Origin: Caulochytrium protostelioides
Lineage: Eukaryota; Chytridiomycota; Caulochytriomycetes; Caulochytriales; Caulochytriaceae
Assembly: GCA_003615045.1 (NCBI GenBank)
Contig: ML014210.1
Location: forward strand, 1 to 64,000
Direction of reading: 5' to 3'
Length of the DNA stretch: 64,000 nt
The notes under the pieces were generated by a model, which ran no database searches, was not told where the DNA came from, and saw only the letters and a program-made list of their open reading frames with translations. The translations under genes and the position numbers were made by a program. Below are positions 29,728-41,960 of this stretch, piece after piece (position 1 is the stretch's first letter; every line of letters starts with the position of its first letter).

Positions 29728-30846
29728 ATGCCGTCGCCGAAGGACGCGAGCGTGGACCATGCGCAATCGCACGCGACGCTGGGCATGAGCCCGACCGAGC
29801 TCAAGCGCTCGCGCGTGCAACTGCATGCTGATCACGTGTCGAACGTGTCGAGTATGGACTTCCCGGGCACCGTGACGACGGGCGACGGCGACGACGACCT
29901 GAGCTGGAGCCTCGACCGCTTCAAGCAGAGCTTCGACATCAACATCACGTCGCTCGACCCGATGACGCTGACCTTCGACATGATCAACGTGGACGCGAGC
30001 ATTGCCAACGCTTTCCGGCGCATCATGATTTCCGAAATCCCGACGCTTGCGATCGAGCGGGTCTACGTCGCCGAGAACACGGGCGTCATGCAGGACGAGG
30101 TCCTGGCCCACCGGCTGGGTCTGATCCCCATCCGTGCCGATGCACGCCTCTTCGAGTACTTCGACCCGGCCTCGCAGACCGCGACCGACCTGAATACGGT
30201 CGTGCTGAACATCGATGCGCGCTGCGAGCGCAACCCCGCGGCGCCCGACGACACGGTCGACCCGTACCAGAAGTACACGCACTTTGCCGTCACCTCCGCC
30301 GACATGACCTGGGTCCCGCAAGGCTTCCAGGCCGAGGCCTTCGCCGTCAACCCCATCGAGCCCGTCACGCGCGACATCCTCATCACGAAACTCCGACCTG
30401 GCCAGGCCGTCAAGTGCGAGCTCCACTGCCAGAAGGGCATCGGCAAGTCCCACGCCAAGTGGAGCCCCGTCGCGACCGCGTCGTACCGCCTGCTGCCCGA
30501 AATCACGCTGTTGCAGCCGATTGTCGGCGCCGCCGAGACCGAGGCCTTCCGCAAGTGCTTCCCGGAGGGTGTCATCGGCGTCGCCAAGAACGCCGACGGC
30601 GAGCCCGAGGCCTATGTCAAGAACCCGCGCCTCGACACGATGAGCCGTGAGGTGCTGCGCCACCCGCAGTTCGCGGACAAGGTCCGCCTGACCCGCGTCA
30701 GGAATCACTTCCTCTACACTGTCGAGTCCACGGGCATCTACGACCCGCATGTGATCGTCGCCCAGGCCGCCGACGTGCTCATCGAGAAGTGCAAGGCCAT
30801 GCGCAAGGCGCTTGTCGAGGTGACCCAACTCGGCGTCGAAGTCTAA
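29728..30846 (+). CDS. RPC40: RNA polymerase I and III subunit AC40/RPAC1
   Basis: 372-residue alpha-like subunit shared by RNA polymerases I and III, partner of AC19 in the assembly platform. ATG 29728 has a CCGCCACGATG context; the frame is open upstream but only with repeat-derived sequence. The signature alpha motif is ANAFRRIMISEIPTLAIERV (residues 94-111 for its core). It is followed by NTGVMQDEVLAHRLGLIPI, QKYTHFAVTSADMTWVPQG, ILITKLRPGQ and ELHCQKGIGKSHAKWSPVAT. The C-terminal heterodimerisation helix region (VRNHFLYTVESTGIYDP) follows. The N-terminal ~60 residues are a short acidic/polar extension, as in fungal orthologues. Single exon; the whole length is well conserved. Confidence 0.97.
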   Translation: MPSPKDASVDHAQSHATLGMSPTELKRSRVQLHADHVSNVSSMDFPGTVTTGDGDDDLSWSLDRFKQSFDINITSLDPMTLTFDMINVDASIANAFRRIMISEIPTLAIERVYVAENTGVMQDEVLAHRLGLIPIRADARLFEYFDPASQTATDLNTVVLNIDARCERNPAAPDDTVDPYQKYTHFAVTSADMTWVPQGFQAEAFAVNPIEPVTRDILITKLRPGQAVKCELHCQKGIGKSHAKWSPVATASYRLLPEITLLQPIVGAAETEAFRKCFPEGVIGVAKNADGEPEAYVKNPRLDTMSREVLRHPQFADKVRLTRVRNHFLYTVESTGIYDPHVIVAQAADVLIEKCKAMRKALVEVTQLGVEV

Positions 30847-30981
30847 CCACCAGCCGGCTCCTCACCGCTTGCCGGCTAGCCGGCCCCGCAGCTTGGTGAA
30901 AGCGGAACGGCCTCCGCCCAGGCGAAAGTTTCATTGCACCCGCAGTGAAGGTGGCTCCGTTCTTTCTCTGGCCCACCCCCT

Positions 30982-30987
30982 TTTATT
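30982..30987 (-). terminator. AATAAA polyadenylation-type signal for the Hpc2-like gene
   Basis: AATAAA on the minus strand, 24 nt downstream of the Hpc2-like stop at 31011, in the convergent gap with RPAC1. Confidence 0.5.
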
Positions 30988-31010
30988 TATCCAATATAAC
31001 GTTCTCCCTC

Positions 31011-33696
31011 TCAGGATGCAGACGCGTGGGACACCCTCGGACTCATCAGCTCAGCGACCGTGTTTCCCGTCGCATTGACTGTGTTCTCGTAGGACCGGCC
31101 GATCTTGAGCTGGCGGCCGCTGGACGCCGACGCCGACGACGGGGTGCCCGCCGCGGCCGCTGACGCGTTATCCGCGGCGGCGCCATCCACCGACGGGCCC
31201 GCCGCGCCGACCGGCGGCGCGCCGGCGGTCGCACCGTTCGGATGGCTGCCCGGCGTCGCGGGATCAGCGCCGTCGGCGCCCGCCAGCGTCGCCGTGCTCG
31301 CCGTGCCGCTGGCGCGCTTGATGCGCTGCCGCCGCAGATCCGACCAGCGCGAGGAGAGCTGGTTCGAGTCGACCCAGCCGGGCTCGTCGCCGAAGGCGGC
31401 GAGCAGGCGGGCGTACGTCTGGCGGCGCGCGCTGTGCTCGGTGCACGGCGCGGGCTCGCGGCACAGCTCGGCCAGCTCGTTCTGCAGCTCGCAGAGGAAG
31501 TGTTCCATCGTCATGATGCGCGCAAACAAGTCGCGCAGCCGCGCGTCCCACTGGAACCGGCGCTTCGGTTCGTCGGGCAGCTCGACGGGCGTCCCGTCGG
31601 GCATGACGCGGTGCGGAGAGGACGCGAGCAGCGCCGTCGTTTCGGCCTCCCACGCCGCGTGCCGTGCCTGGAACGCGGGCCGCTGCACGGCGAGCAGCTG
31701 CTGGACGCGCTCGGTAAAGGCGATGTGGAGCTGGTCCAGCGTCTGCCGCGCTTGCCCAATCTTCTCGGGCAAGACCATCTTGGCCACGAGCTTCGTCAGC
31801 GTGAACGTGTTGTACGGCAGGATCTCCTTGAGCACCGCAAAGAAGTTGGCGTCCAGTGCATCCTCGTCGATGGCCGCGCGCGCGGCGTCGTGCAGCGGCG
31901 GGCGCAGGTGCTGCGGGAACTTGGCCTTGTTCGCCCACGTCTCGGCCGCCGCCTTCTGGCGAACGATGTCCACGAACCGCGCGACCGTCGGCGACAGCGG
32001 CTGCGGCTTAACTTTCTTGGCCACTTTGGGCTTCTTGGCACTCGGGGGTTTGCCGATGCCGGGCGTCGACGACACGACGATCACGTCGCTCATCGCCGTA
32101 TCGTCGTTGGTGAGATCCACCGCTTCCACCACGGCCGGCGCGGGCGCTGTCGCCGCCTTTTTGGTCTTGGCCTTCATGGACGTCGTCGTCGTCGTCGCGG
32201 TTGGCGCCGCCGCCGCCACGGGCGTCTTTGCTGCAGCGGCGGCGGCGGCCGTGAAGATAGGCGCGAGCGCGGGCGTCGCACTCGCGGACGACGCGGGGGC
32301 GCTCTTGGCCGTCTTCGACGGCGACGGGCCCTTGGCTTTCGTCGCGGTCGCGGGGGTCGATGCCGAGCCTGCCGCTGCAGCGTCCGTCATCGCCGCGGCC
32401 CTGACCGCTTTCGCCGCGGCCTTGCTCGGGACCGTCGTGGCTGCCGGCGAAGCGGCGGCCGCCGACGACGCGCCGCTGGTTTCGGCCACGACCGAGCGCC
32501 GATGCTCGGCCGACAGCGAGGGGCTTTCCGCGACGCCGGCGGTGCTCTTGGACCGTTTCTTGACCCCCAGCGCCGTCGTCTTGCTCGACGCTTTGGCGTC
32601 AGCGCCCGAGCCCGCGGCCGTCGCGGCCGTCGCGTCGTCGACGGCGCGGCGGCGCTTCTTCTTAGGCGACGCTTGCAGCGCCGCCGGCGGGGACGGCGCC
32701 ACCGCGGGTACCGATGGTTGAGCCGCAGCAGCCGCAGCAGCCGCAGCAGCCCCAACGGCACCGGCCGTCGCGGCGGCCGGCATCGCAGACGCCATCGATG
32801 GTGGCGCGGAGGCCGGTGCGGTCGCGGCCGCGGAAGTCGCCGGCGTCGTCGCAGACGCTAGGGACGGCGTCGCGGACTTCGTCGATCCATGCGCTTTACT
32901 CGGCTTGGGCGGCGCGGGCTCCGGCTCCGGGCTGGGCTTGCGCTTGCCGACGTCCGGCGCGAACTCGAGATAGTACTTCTCGACGGGCCCGCGCCAGATA
33001 AAGTAGGGCAGCTCCTGGATGTCGGGCGCCTCAAAATCGACTTCTTTATGGTACAGATCGGCATCGTCGATGAACCCGTCGTCCAGATCGTACTCGTCCA
33101 TCCCCTGGAGGTTGCGGCTGGATCGCTTCTGCTCGGCGACAGCACCCAGACAGCGGTATCATCAAAGGGTATGCAAGGCGTGAGCACGATTCAGCCTGGC
33201 ACCGTCATCAGAGATCCCGTCAAACGAATCAAAAAAATCATACCTTCTTGGGCGCATCGGTATCGCTGGTCATGGGCGCGTCCTTATCTTTGGACGCGTA
33301 GCCGTCCTCGTCCTCGTCCGAGTCGCTCGAGTCCTGGCGCTCCGGCGCCGCATCATACCGGCGACGGTGGCCTGGCGGCAGAATGCCAAGCTGCGAGCGC
33401 ACGAGCGCGTCATAATCGACGATCACCGTGCTCGGGTTCGGGTTCTCGGCGCTGACAGCATCGCGCGGCGCCGTCGCCGCTGCCGCCGCCGCCGCGTCGC
33501 GCGCCGACGGGGGGTCGAGCCGGATGTGCAGCCGGATACTCATGCCGGCGTCCGGCGCCGTGTACTTCTTGGGCTTCGCCACGCGCCGCGGCACGGGCGG
33601 CCGATCGCCCGCCCGATCCCGCATCTCGGGGTCATCATGGCCCTGCGCCTGCGCGAGCGCTTCGGCCTGCGCGAACGCCGCCGCCAGGAGACTCAT
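31011..33696 (-). CDS. HPC2: Hpc2/ubinuclein-like HIRA complex subunit (two exons)
   Basis: Exon 1 is 33244-33696 and exon 2 is 31011-33128. The 115-nt intron (AAG|GTATGA ... CGAGCAG) gives 856 residues. An alternative acceptor (CTCCAG, exon from 33104) also keeps phase 0 and removes 8 residues. The exon 1 product ends in an acidic stretch (SSDSDEDEDGY) after an N-terminal block with SIRLHIRLDPP and VIVDYDALVRSQLGI, as in ubinucleins. Exon 2 opens with the Hpc2-related domain MDEYDLDDGFIDDADLY (from about residue 161), which in the family binds HIRA/Hir and H3-H4. After a long Ala/Ser/Lys-rich linker, a helical middle domain follows from about residue 550 (LRPPLHDAARAAIDEDAL, LPYNTFTLTKLVAKMVLPE). 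A longer start at ATG 34290 is possible. Confidence 0.85.
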
Positions 33697-35812
33697 CCTG
33701 CCTGCCTGCCGCTGCAGCGGGGCTCGCGGGGCAGCGGCGGTCGCGGTCGCGGTCGCGACGGGGAGAGGGCCGGGGATGGCGGGGGACGGATGCGGCAGGG
33801 TCCTGCGCCGGGAAGCGCGCTCGGCCGGCCCGTCGTCCGACGGCGCTGATGGCAGACGGCGGGACGCGCGGGAAAAACACGGCACGTGGGCGCGCGGCGC
33901 TGCGAGAACGGCGGCTAACGGCGTGATGGGGCCACGTGGATGGGGACGCGGGACGCCGGGAGCGCCGGTATACAACGATGGCGGGGCCGCGTCGCGGGGT
34001 CTCGGCGTCGGAGGTGGCCGCGGCAGGCACGTGCCGGCGATGCGGCCAAGGGGCCCAGGGATGCGCGGCGTCGCATCAACGAGTGGTGTCGATCGACGCA
34101 CCCGTATAGATGCTGCGATATCGACGCTGTCGCGGCCGACCGGGCCGCATGGAGCTGGTGGGATGCCGCGATGCTCCCGGTAGGAGGGCGCCGAAGGGCG
34201 CTGCGAGCGCCTTCGCTGGCCCCACGTTCCGGCACGCCGCCGCGGCGCCGCCCGCGGCGGAGAAAGCGAAAGCCCTTCGCTTTCTTTCATCGGTCGCGTG
34301 GACGCGCGTCCCGCCGACCACGGCCCGCGCGGAAGGCGCGCCAGGCGTCAAGCCTCGCGCCAGGCCCGTCGATCGGCCCATGTCGCACAAGGACGATCCT
34401 GCACCATCGCGCAGGCAACCGTGAGGAGGCATGGGCCAAGCAGTCGGCCACGGGTCTCAATCTCACCGACGCGTCGCAGCGCCACATCGGCGCCTGTGAG
34501 CGCAGGTCGCGGCGTGCTGATGCCCACGTGACCGATGGCGTGACGCGGAGGATGTCTCGCGACCAATGACGATGGACGAACGTGGACCTCTCATGGATGT
34601 CTTCGAAATGCGTCGATATCCTGGGTGTTCCACGGCGTTTCATACGACGCTGGCCGACAGGGGTGCTTTGTCTCGGATCTTTGATCCTGACCGGCCGATC
34701 GTTCTTTTTGGAAGGGCTCGGAGGGAAGCGCGTCCGCCCCAAACTCCGCCTCACGGGGCACAGCGGGCCCACGCCCCAGCCGACGCCCCAGCCCCCGGCC
34801 CCCTGGCCCCTGGGCACGCGCCATGGCGCGCCTCAGACCGTCGAATCGATGCCGCCGATGCTGCTCGCGGCGAGACAGCCTTGCCGATCGCCAGTTGCAG
34901 GCCTCGCCCTCACCTGATCCTGAAGCGTCTCGCAGGACCGATCCACGCGCCAGCGAGGCTTTTTGGTATGATACGGCACAAGAAATCCTGCAGAAGGGTG
35001 TCCCATGGGCTCCGCATCGGTGCTTTGGTCGCGCGGGTTGCATTCCCCCTTCCGCTTGCGTGGCGGCGACAGCGACCACGACGACGGCACATCGGATCGG
35101 ATGAAGGCCTGGCCCGCGTCAACGGCAAGCGGCTCGTCCTGGAGATCTCACGCCATCTGGTTCGGCAGAGACGCCGATGATGGCCCTATGCGCGAGCGGC
35201 CCTCCCCGGCAGGGGGCGCCGCCTCGCCCCCTCGCCTCGCCGCGACCCCTTCCGCAGCAATGCTTGAACTCACCTCCGCTCGGTATTTTTTCGATATCGC
35301 GCGTTGGCTCACCTTTGCTGGAGCCCGGCGCCCGGGCGCCCGTGGCAACAGGCGGCGGACACGAGCCGTCGCGCCACGGCGATGCGCGATGGTGATACGA
35401 CGCCGTCGACGCCGCCGAAACGCGCACAGGGGTCGTTGTGAAACCGTTGACAAATGCACAGACAGCGGCATTCCGCTAGGCGCGGCCGCGCCACATGGCC
35501 ACGATTGCCGGCGACGCGTGAAAGTGCTCGGGCGATCCGTCAGCGTGTCGTCTCTGGAAACGGGACGCCGCCCGAGGCGGCATGCCTATTTTATACGGAG
35601 GCGGGTGCCCACCTCGCGGCATCCCTCCGGTCGACGTGGCCTCGCCCCGTTCGCATGAAAGCCCATGTCCCCCCCATGATACGCCGTGCCGTCACGTGCA
35701 TACGGCGATCCTCCACGGTCGAGCGCTCGCCTCCCGCCCCCTCTGACGATCCTCGCTATCCCTCCGCGCCACCGTTGACTCGGGGGCAATTGACCGCGGT
35801 CCCGCGCCCGCC
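33697..35812. other. 2.1-kb intergenic: divergent region Hpc2-like / 35813 gene
   Basis: No gene recognised. The Hpc2-like reading frame stays open to an ATG at 34290 with Pro/Arg-rich sequence. Other frames (for example ATG 34566 on plus, 204 codons) lack any family motif. A TATTTTATA element lies at 35587-35595. Confidence 0.5.
35587..35595 (+). promoter_or_regulatory. TATA-like element upstream of the 35813 gene
   Basis: TATTTTATA about 220 nt before the ATG at 35813, in otherwise GC-rich sequence. Function inferred. Confidence 0.35.
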
Positions 35813-35966
35813 ATGGCCCTGTTGGCCGGACTCGATGCCGACGGATTCTGCGGCTGGACCGACGACCTCGAACTCGACCGCCGCCTCGCGCTCTCCCACA
35901 GCGCCGCGCCCTCCTACGAGTATGGCGTCGCCGCCACGGGGCCCACGCGGCCCTCACGCCACAGCG

Positions 35967-36015
<49 letters not shown>

Positions 36016-36632
36016 GTCGGACCGCCGCGCCGCGTCGGCACGCCGCGGATCCGTGAGCGCCCATGGCGCTGCGGCGGCGTCCGACGCCGTGGATCGCCGC
36101 ACCCTCACGGTCGCGACCAACACGCCGCGCCCGCTCGTCCGCACGCCGCCGTCGCTGGCGGGCGCCCTCAGCCGGCGTCCGGGCTCGGCCGCGGCGGCGC
36201 GCCGGAGCGCCGTGACGCCGCCGCCCACGACGGGCCGCCCGGCCAGCCCTGACCCGGCGACGCCGGCGCCCGCAGGGCGCGCGCCCAGCCGCGCCACGCT
36301 CCGTCTGAACGTGCACTCCTTCGGGGACACGGCGCTCGCCGCCGGCTCGCCGGGCCCGCCGATCCTGCTCGCGCTGGGTGCCGACCCCGCCGCGTTCGGT
36401 CCCGCGGCCACGGCGTCCGGCGGCGGCTCCTTCCTCGCGGCCGTGGCCGCCGCCGTCTCGGCCGCGGCCGCCGCGGCGCACGGCCCCACGTCCGCGTCCG
36501 CGTCCGCGTCCGCCACGAAGCGCGGGCACCTGGTGCGCGGCGCGCCGGCCGCGCGGGCCTCCACGACCGCGCGGCCGGGCACCGCGCCGGCCGCCTGTCC
36601 CGCCGCCGCGCGGCCGCTGCACGACTGCGCCG

Positions 36633-36664
<32 letters not shown>

Positions 36665-37417
36665 CGCCTGCCGCTCGTGCTGCGGGCGACGCCGCTCGAC
36701 GACGGCCGGCGGCGTCGTGGCCGTCCGGCGTCGGCGGCCGGCGCGCGGTCGCCGGCCGCGCCGTGGTCGCCGGCGTCCGACCGCGACTTCCCCGTGCGGC
36801 CGCCGAGCGCCGCCGCAGGCCGGCGGGCCCGCGGCGCGTCCGGCGCCGCGACGCCGCGCCGCGACGCCGGCAGCAGCCGCAGCGCCCGCACGAGCCGCGC
36901 CGCCAGCACGTCGGACCTCCTGTTCGACCTCGGCGTCTCGCAGCGCATGAGCGACGCCATCGCCAGCATCGCCGCCGTCGCGGCGCCGCCGGCGCCGCGG
37001 CCCGGGAGTCGGCGCCCGCCGCCGCGGCGCGGGACCCTCGGCGGCGCCGCGGCGCCGGCGACGCTCGGCAGCGGGTGCACGCTGAACGCCGTGCCGCGGA
37101 CGCTGCTGGCCAGCGCGCCCGCCGCGGGGCCGCGCCGCGGGCCGGCGAGCGTCCCGCGCGCCGTCGTGCTCACGGGCTCGCGGCGGCCGGCCGCGCGGGT
37201 CGTGGACGTGAGCGGCCTGGCGGCGCGGTCGGCCGGGGACGGCGCGTGGCGCGCCGGGGCCGAGCTCGCCGTGAGCGGGGCGGCGGCGACGCCCGCGACG
37301 GCGGCGACGATGCGAGCGATCGCCGCGGGCTGCCGCGGCGTCGGGGCGAGTGCGGGCGCCGGGGCGCGACGGTCGCGCGCCAGCGCCGGGGGCCCCGGGC
37401 GGGATGGACACGGTTGA
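35813..37417 (+). CDS. Unrecognised low-complexity Ala/Arg/Pro-rich protein
   Basis: 534-residue frame from ATG 35813 (CGCCCGCCATGG context). No domain recognised. The N-terminus (ALLAGLDADGFCGWTDDLEL) looks selected. Next come an alanine homopolymer (GCC run, about residues 53-68), long Ala/Pro/Arg/Ser segments and a run of ten aspartates (about 275-284, GAC run). A short block with SDLLFDLGVSQRMSDAIASI could be a helix. Long antisense frames exist over the same DNA, so the strand choice is not certain. I prefer plus because of the ATG context, the ordered N-terminus and the TATA-like element upstream. It is probably a disordered, nuclear-type protein; no function is assigned. Confidence 0.5.
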
Positions 37418-37956
37418 GGCGCCGTCCCACGCGGCCCCTGCCGTCACGAGGGTTGTATCCGATCTCGGTTTCTCATAGCGCTGGACGCTTCGCGTGGCCA
37501 CGCGCGCCGCACGCTCCACCCCCATCCGCCTCATATTGCTCTCGCTATTGCTGTCCATCCTGTAATTCTTCATTCACTCGCGTGTGCCGCCAATACCGTC
37601 AATATCCGCCTCTCGGAGAGACGCCTGCGCGGTCTAGCGATCATGAGCTCATCAATGCTTGTTATGCCAGAGCGTAGCTGATGGGTATTCAAGCGTAAAT
37701 GGCGACCCCGACCCCGACCATGCCAAAGCATGGAAAGGAATTGAAAGGACTGAACAAGAAAGGGTCATGCACAGCGAGCCATCCACGGATGAACGCCCGC
37801 TGCGAGACATGCGCTAAAGAATGAAAGACATGACAACGAGAGCGAGAAGAAAATGCAACAGAATGAAGAGGAGAGAAGCGTCGGAGAAGCGAGGCGTCAC
37901 GCACACGGTCAGCAGCAAAGAATGAGCAAAAAAAAAAGGAAAAAAAAAGAAAAGGA
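37418..37956. other. Intergenic: convergent 3' flanks
   Basis: No gene recognised. The stretch is clearly more AT-rich than the surrounding genes, with A-runs at 37929-37955 immediately beyond the SppA-like stop. Confidence 0.6.
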
Positions 37957-40900
37957 TCAAATGTCGGGCACAGTATCAGCTTGCATGATCAGCTCGCTTT
38001 GACTCGCACCGCCCATCGCCAGATTGAGTTGCTGGGCCGCCACATTCGGCGAGATGGCGCCCGTCAGGGCGCCGATCGCGGCCGTCGCCACGGACGCCAT
38101 CGACGCCGTGACACCGGCGGGTGACTGCGATGGATCGGCCGCGACCGATGCGGAAGCCGACGAGGCGGCGCCGAGCTGCTTCAGCAGCAGCATGACATGG
38201 AGCGCATGCTCACCGCGCATGAACTGCTTGTAGCCCGAGACGCGGCGCGGAAAGACATCGATCGGGATCTGCTCGAACGTTCGCGTCTCATAGGCCGTGG
38301 CGACGGCGCCCGGTGGCGCTGAGGCGGTTCCCGTCAATGCCGATGCCGATCCTGGTGCGGATGACGACGGATCCGACGCGTCCTCCTCGCCGCGGCCAGG
38401 CGACGCCGGCGACTGCGGCGTGGTGGGCGTCACGGGCGTGGCGGTCGTCGGGGCCGAGGTGTCGACCGGCAAGGCCTTGGCGGCGCGCGGGTGGCCATGC
38501 TCGGCAAGATGGGCGGCCATGAGGATGGCGTCGCGGAAGCCGCCGATGTGGTCGACGAGGCCATACTCGTAGGCGCTGAGCGCATCGAACACGCGGCCGT
38601 CGGCGACGCGGGCCACGTCCTTCGGCGACATGCCGCGGTTCTGCGCGATGCGCTCGACCATGATCGCATAGACGCGCTCGGCATGCTGGACCCAGCGGGC
38701 GCGCTGCTGGGGCGTCATTTCCGAGAGCGGGCAGGCCGGGTTGGTCCCGCCATACGTCTCGATACTGAGCCCCAGCTTCTGGAGCAGCTGCTGAGTGACG
38801 TGCGGGCGCATGATGGCGACGCCAATCGAGCCCGTCAGCGACCCGCGGCCCGCAAAGACGACCGTGGCCGCAGAGCCGAGGTAGTAGCCGCCGGAGGCGG
38901 CGATGTGGGAAAAGGACGCGACCACGGGCTTGTAGCGCCGCGCGTGGTGGACGGCCTCCCAAATGGTTTCGGTGGGCACGACCTCGCCGCCGGGGCTGTT
39001 GACGCGGAGCACGATGGCACCGACGCCCGGATCCCGCGCCGCTTCCTGGAGGGCCTGGACGACCTGGTTCGTGTTGAGGCTGTAGCCGGGCGCGCGCGCG
39101 ATGGCACCGTCGACATAGATGATGCCCACCAGCGGCGCCGGCGGCCGCCGCGCGCTGCCATGGGACAGCCACGAAGGCCACCAGGACGCAACGCCGACGC
39201 GGGAGACGGTCCCGCGGAGCGCGTCGACCTGGAGACGGTGGCGGCGCTGCGGGCCGCGCGCGCGGCGCATGGCACACATGTACCGCACCAGGCACACGCG
39301 CGGCGCGTCGTCGCCGTCGCCCGCGCCGTCGTGAACGATCGGCCGCACGTGGCCGATGCGGTCGATCAGCCCGCAAAACAGCGCTTCCTCGGCCGAGAGC
39401 GGCGACTCGGCAAACAACCGCTTGAGCGACGCGGCCGTGAGGGGCAAGGGCGCCACGGTGCGCTGGAAGCCGGCATCGACATGGGCAAACGGGTGCTCGA
39501 TCGGCGAGGGCATGTCAGGGTCCACGGGGAACCCCGTGGCGCCGGACGGGGGGGCCAGCAGCGGCGGCTCGGGCTCCTGCGTCTGGTACTGGGCGTTGTT
39601 GACGCTGTTGCACTGGAACCACCCAGCGCGCTGGGACAGCGCCCACCGGCGCCGCAGCGAGCAGTCGCGGTTACGCCAGTCGCCGCCCACCGATGCGGAT
39701 GGGGCCCCCTCGACGCCGCCGTAGAGGCCCTCTCCAGGGCTGTGGCTGGGCGGTCGGCACGGGTGGCCGATCGGCAGTCGCGCGCGCCGCCGTTTCAAAT
39801 CGTCCAGCAGCTCTTCCACGATGTGCGCGTCCATGGCGCCCAAGACGTTCTGGATGTTGTTGCGCACCGATGGCGGGAAACTCGTGTGCAGGAAGGGCGA
39901 CAGCAGCCCTTTCGCCGAGCCAATCGAAGCGCCGTCCAAGCGCACGCCCAGTTTGTCCAGCGTGTTCTTCCAGAAGATGCGCACGAGCTGCCCACCGTGC
40001 AGGGGCAAGCGGCCGTGGGGCTCCATGATGATCTCGTCAAAGGCCGACGCCAGGAAGTAGAGCGACTGGCTCGGAAAGCTATCGGTCACGGCAATCAAGC
40101 GCACATGGCTGTCGCCGAACCGGAGCCGTTTCGCCGCGCGGAACTCTTTGACCGCATTGCGGAGTTCCACGATTTGCGCCCATTTCAGTTCAGAGGCGAG
40201 GGGGTTCTCGGAGCAGCCCGACATCTGCAGAATCAGACCGGTAATGCGGTCGTCATACTTGGCTTCTTCCAGACCCAGCAGCACATCCAGCAGGGTCACG
40301 TGGCGAGCCCCCGACCACGAGGACAAGGAGGGTCCGTCCTGGGGCGACTCGCGAATCGGCATGGAGGCCATATCCCAGACCAGCACCGAACCGGGCGCGA
40401 CGATGCTGTGACGCTGGCAGCCCGCCCACAGGTAGTAAGCCACCCAAGTGATACTACCGAGCAGCGTCAGCAGCACGGCGAGCTTGAGCAGCCGGAAAGC
40501 CCACCACACGGCATGCGCGGCGCGACGGAAGCCCCAGAGCACGCGCTTCCACACCGGGCGCCGGTGGCCAGACGACCCACTGCTCCCGGGACTCTGGCCC
40601 GAGGACCGCCAGGAACGACGGCGGCCGCCTGGGCCGTCCCAGCCGCCGCTGTGGCCGGCGCCGTGGCCTGCGTTGGCGCCTGAAGCGCTGCCCGATGACG
40701 CGTCGCCGCTGTGGCCTGCAGCTTCCGATGCGGTGGCGGAATTGGCCGAGTTGGCAGACGCCGCGCCAAAGGCCGCGCCTGCGCGGAACAACGCATCCGC
40801 AAAGAGACCGTCGTCACGGCACGCGGCCGACGACGCGCCCGAGGCCGCCGCGGCGGCGCCATCGCCGAGACGCCCGTGTCCCCGGCGAAAGCGGTGTCGC

Positions 40901-41924
40901 GAGGCAAGCGGCGCCGTGGGACACGCCACGGCCGACGCAGCGCTGACCGTCGAGGCGAGACGCGCCGGCAAGGCCGACGACCGGCGACGATGGCCGCTCC
41001 GTCGGCGCGGGGCAGGCGTCGATCGTCGCGCGTTGGAAAATGCGGATGCCGAGGCGGCGCGGCCACTCCGCTGTGTCGCGGCCGCGGTCGTCGTGCCAAC
41101 GGGAGCCGACGACGCCGGTACAGCCACTTCCGCTGCTGATGCTGCTGGTGCTGCCGTCGCTGCTGCTGGTGCCGAGGGAACAGACGGCGCCGACGATGAG
41201 GCGGGAAGAGAGACCGCGTAGTATCCCGGGTAAGGCGGATGACCCGAAATGGGATACGGCGGCGGCGGCGGCGGCGGGAGGGCCACGTCATCATGCCAGA
41301 CCCACGAGCCGTGGTGGTGCGGAGGAGGTGGGTGGTGGGGCGCATGGTGGGGCGACGTGACGCTGGCGGCTGACGCGTGCGCCGCGGCCGCCTGGGCCGC
41401 GTTGGCGGCGGCGTTGGCGGCCGCCGCCGCGGAATGAGCCGCGGCATGGGCGGCGTCGTGCGACGCCGCGGACGGCGGCGGCGGCGGCGGCGGCGATGCC
41501 GCTGACCGAGAGGCCGCCGCGGCGATGGCGTCGGAGAACGGCACGAGCGTGCCGTCTGCTGAGGACGAGACCGCTGAGACGGTCGACGGGAGCATGCCTG
41601 GGCAGCCGTGGGCATACGTCGGCAGGCTCGACATCCCTGACGATCCCGGGGGAGCCGAGTAGTGCGACGGCGCATGCAAGGATGCGTGGTGGTGGTGGTG
41701 GTGATGGTGGGCGGCGGCTGGCGGCGATGGCGGGTGCAGCGAGAAGGGCTGATGGGACGCGGTCGGCGCAACATGGGGCGGGAAAGAGCTCTGATGATCG
41801 TGCATCGTATGGACCTCGTGGTCAAGGTCATGGTCATGGTCATGGTCATGGACGTGGACGTGGGCGTTGCGGGCTGCGGAAGCCGATGCCGACGGCGCTG
41901 CCGCGGCCACATGCTGAGACGTAT

Positions 41925-41960
<36 letters not shown>

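Noticed and set aside
38491-40683. 730-codon plus-strand frame across the SppA-like gene
   Set aside because: Antisense shadow; the catalytic S49 motifs are on the minus strand.
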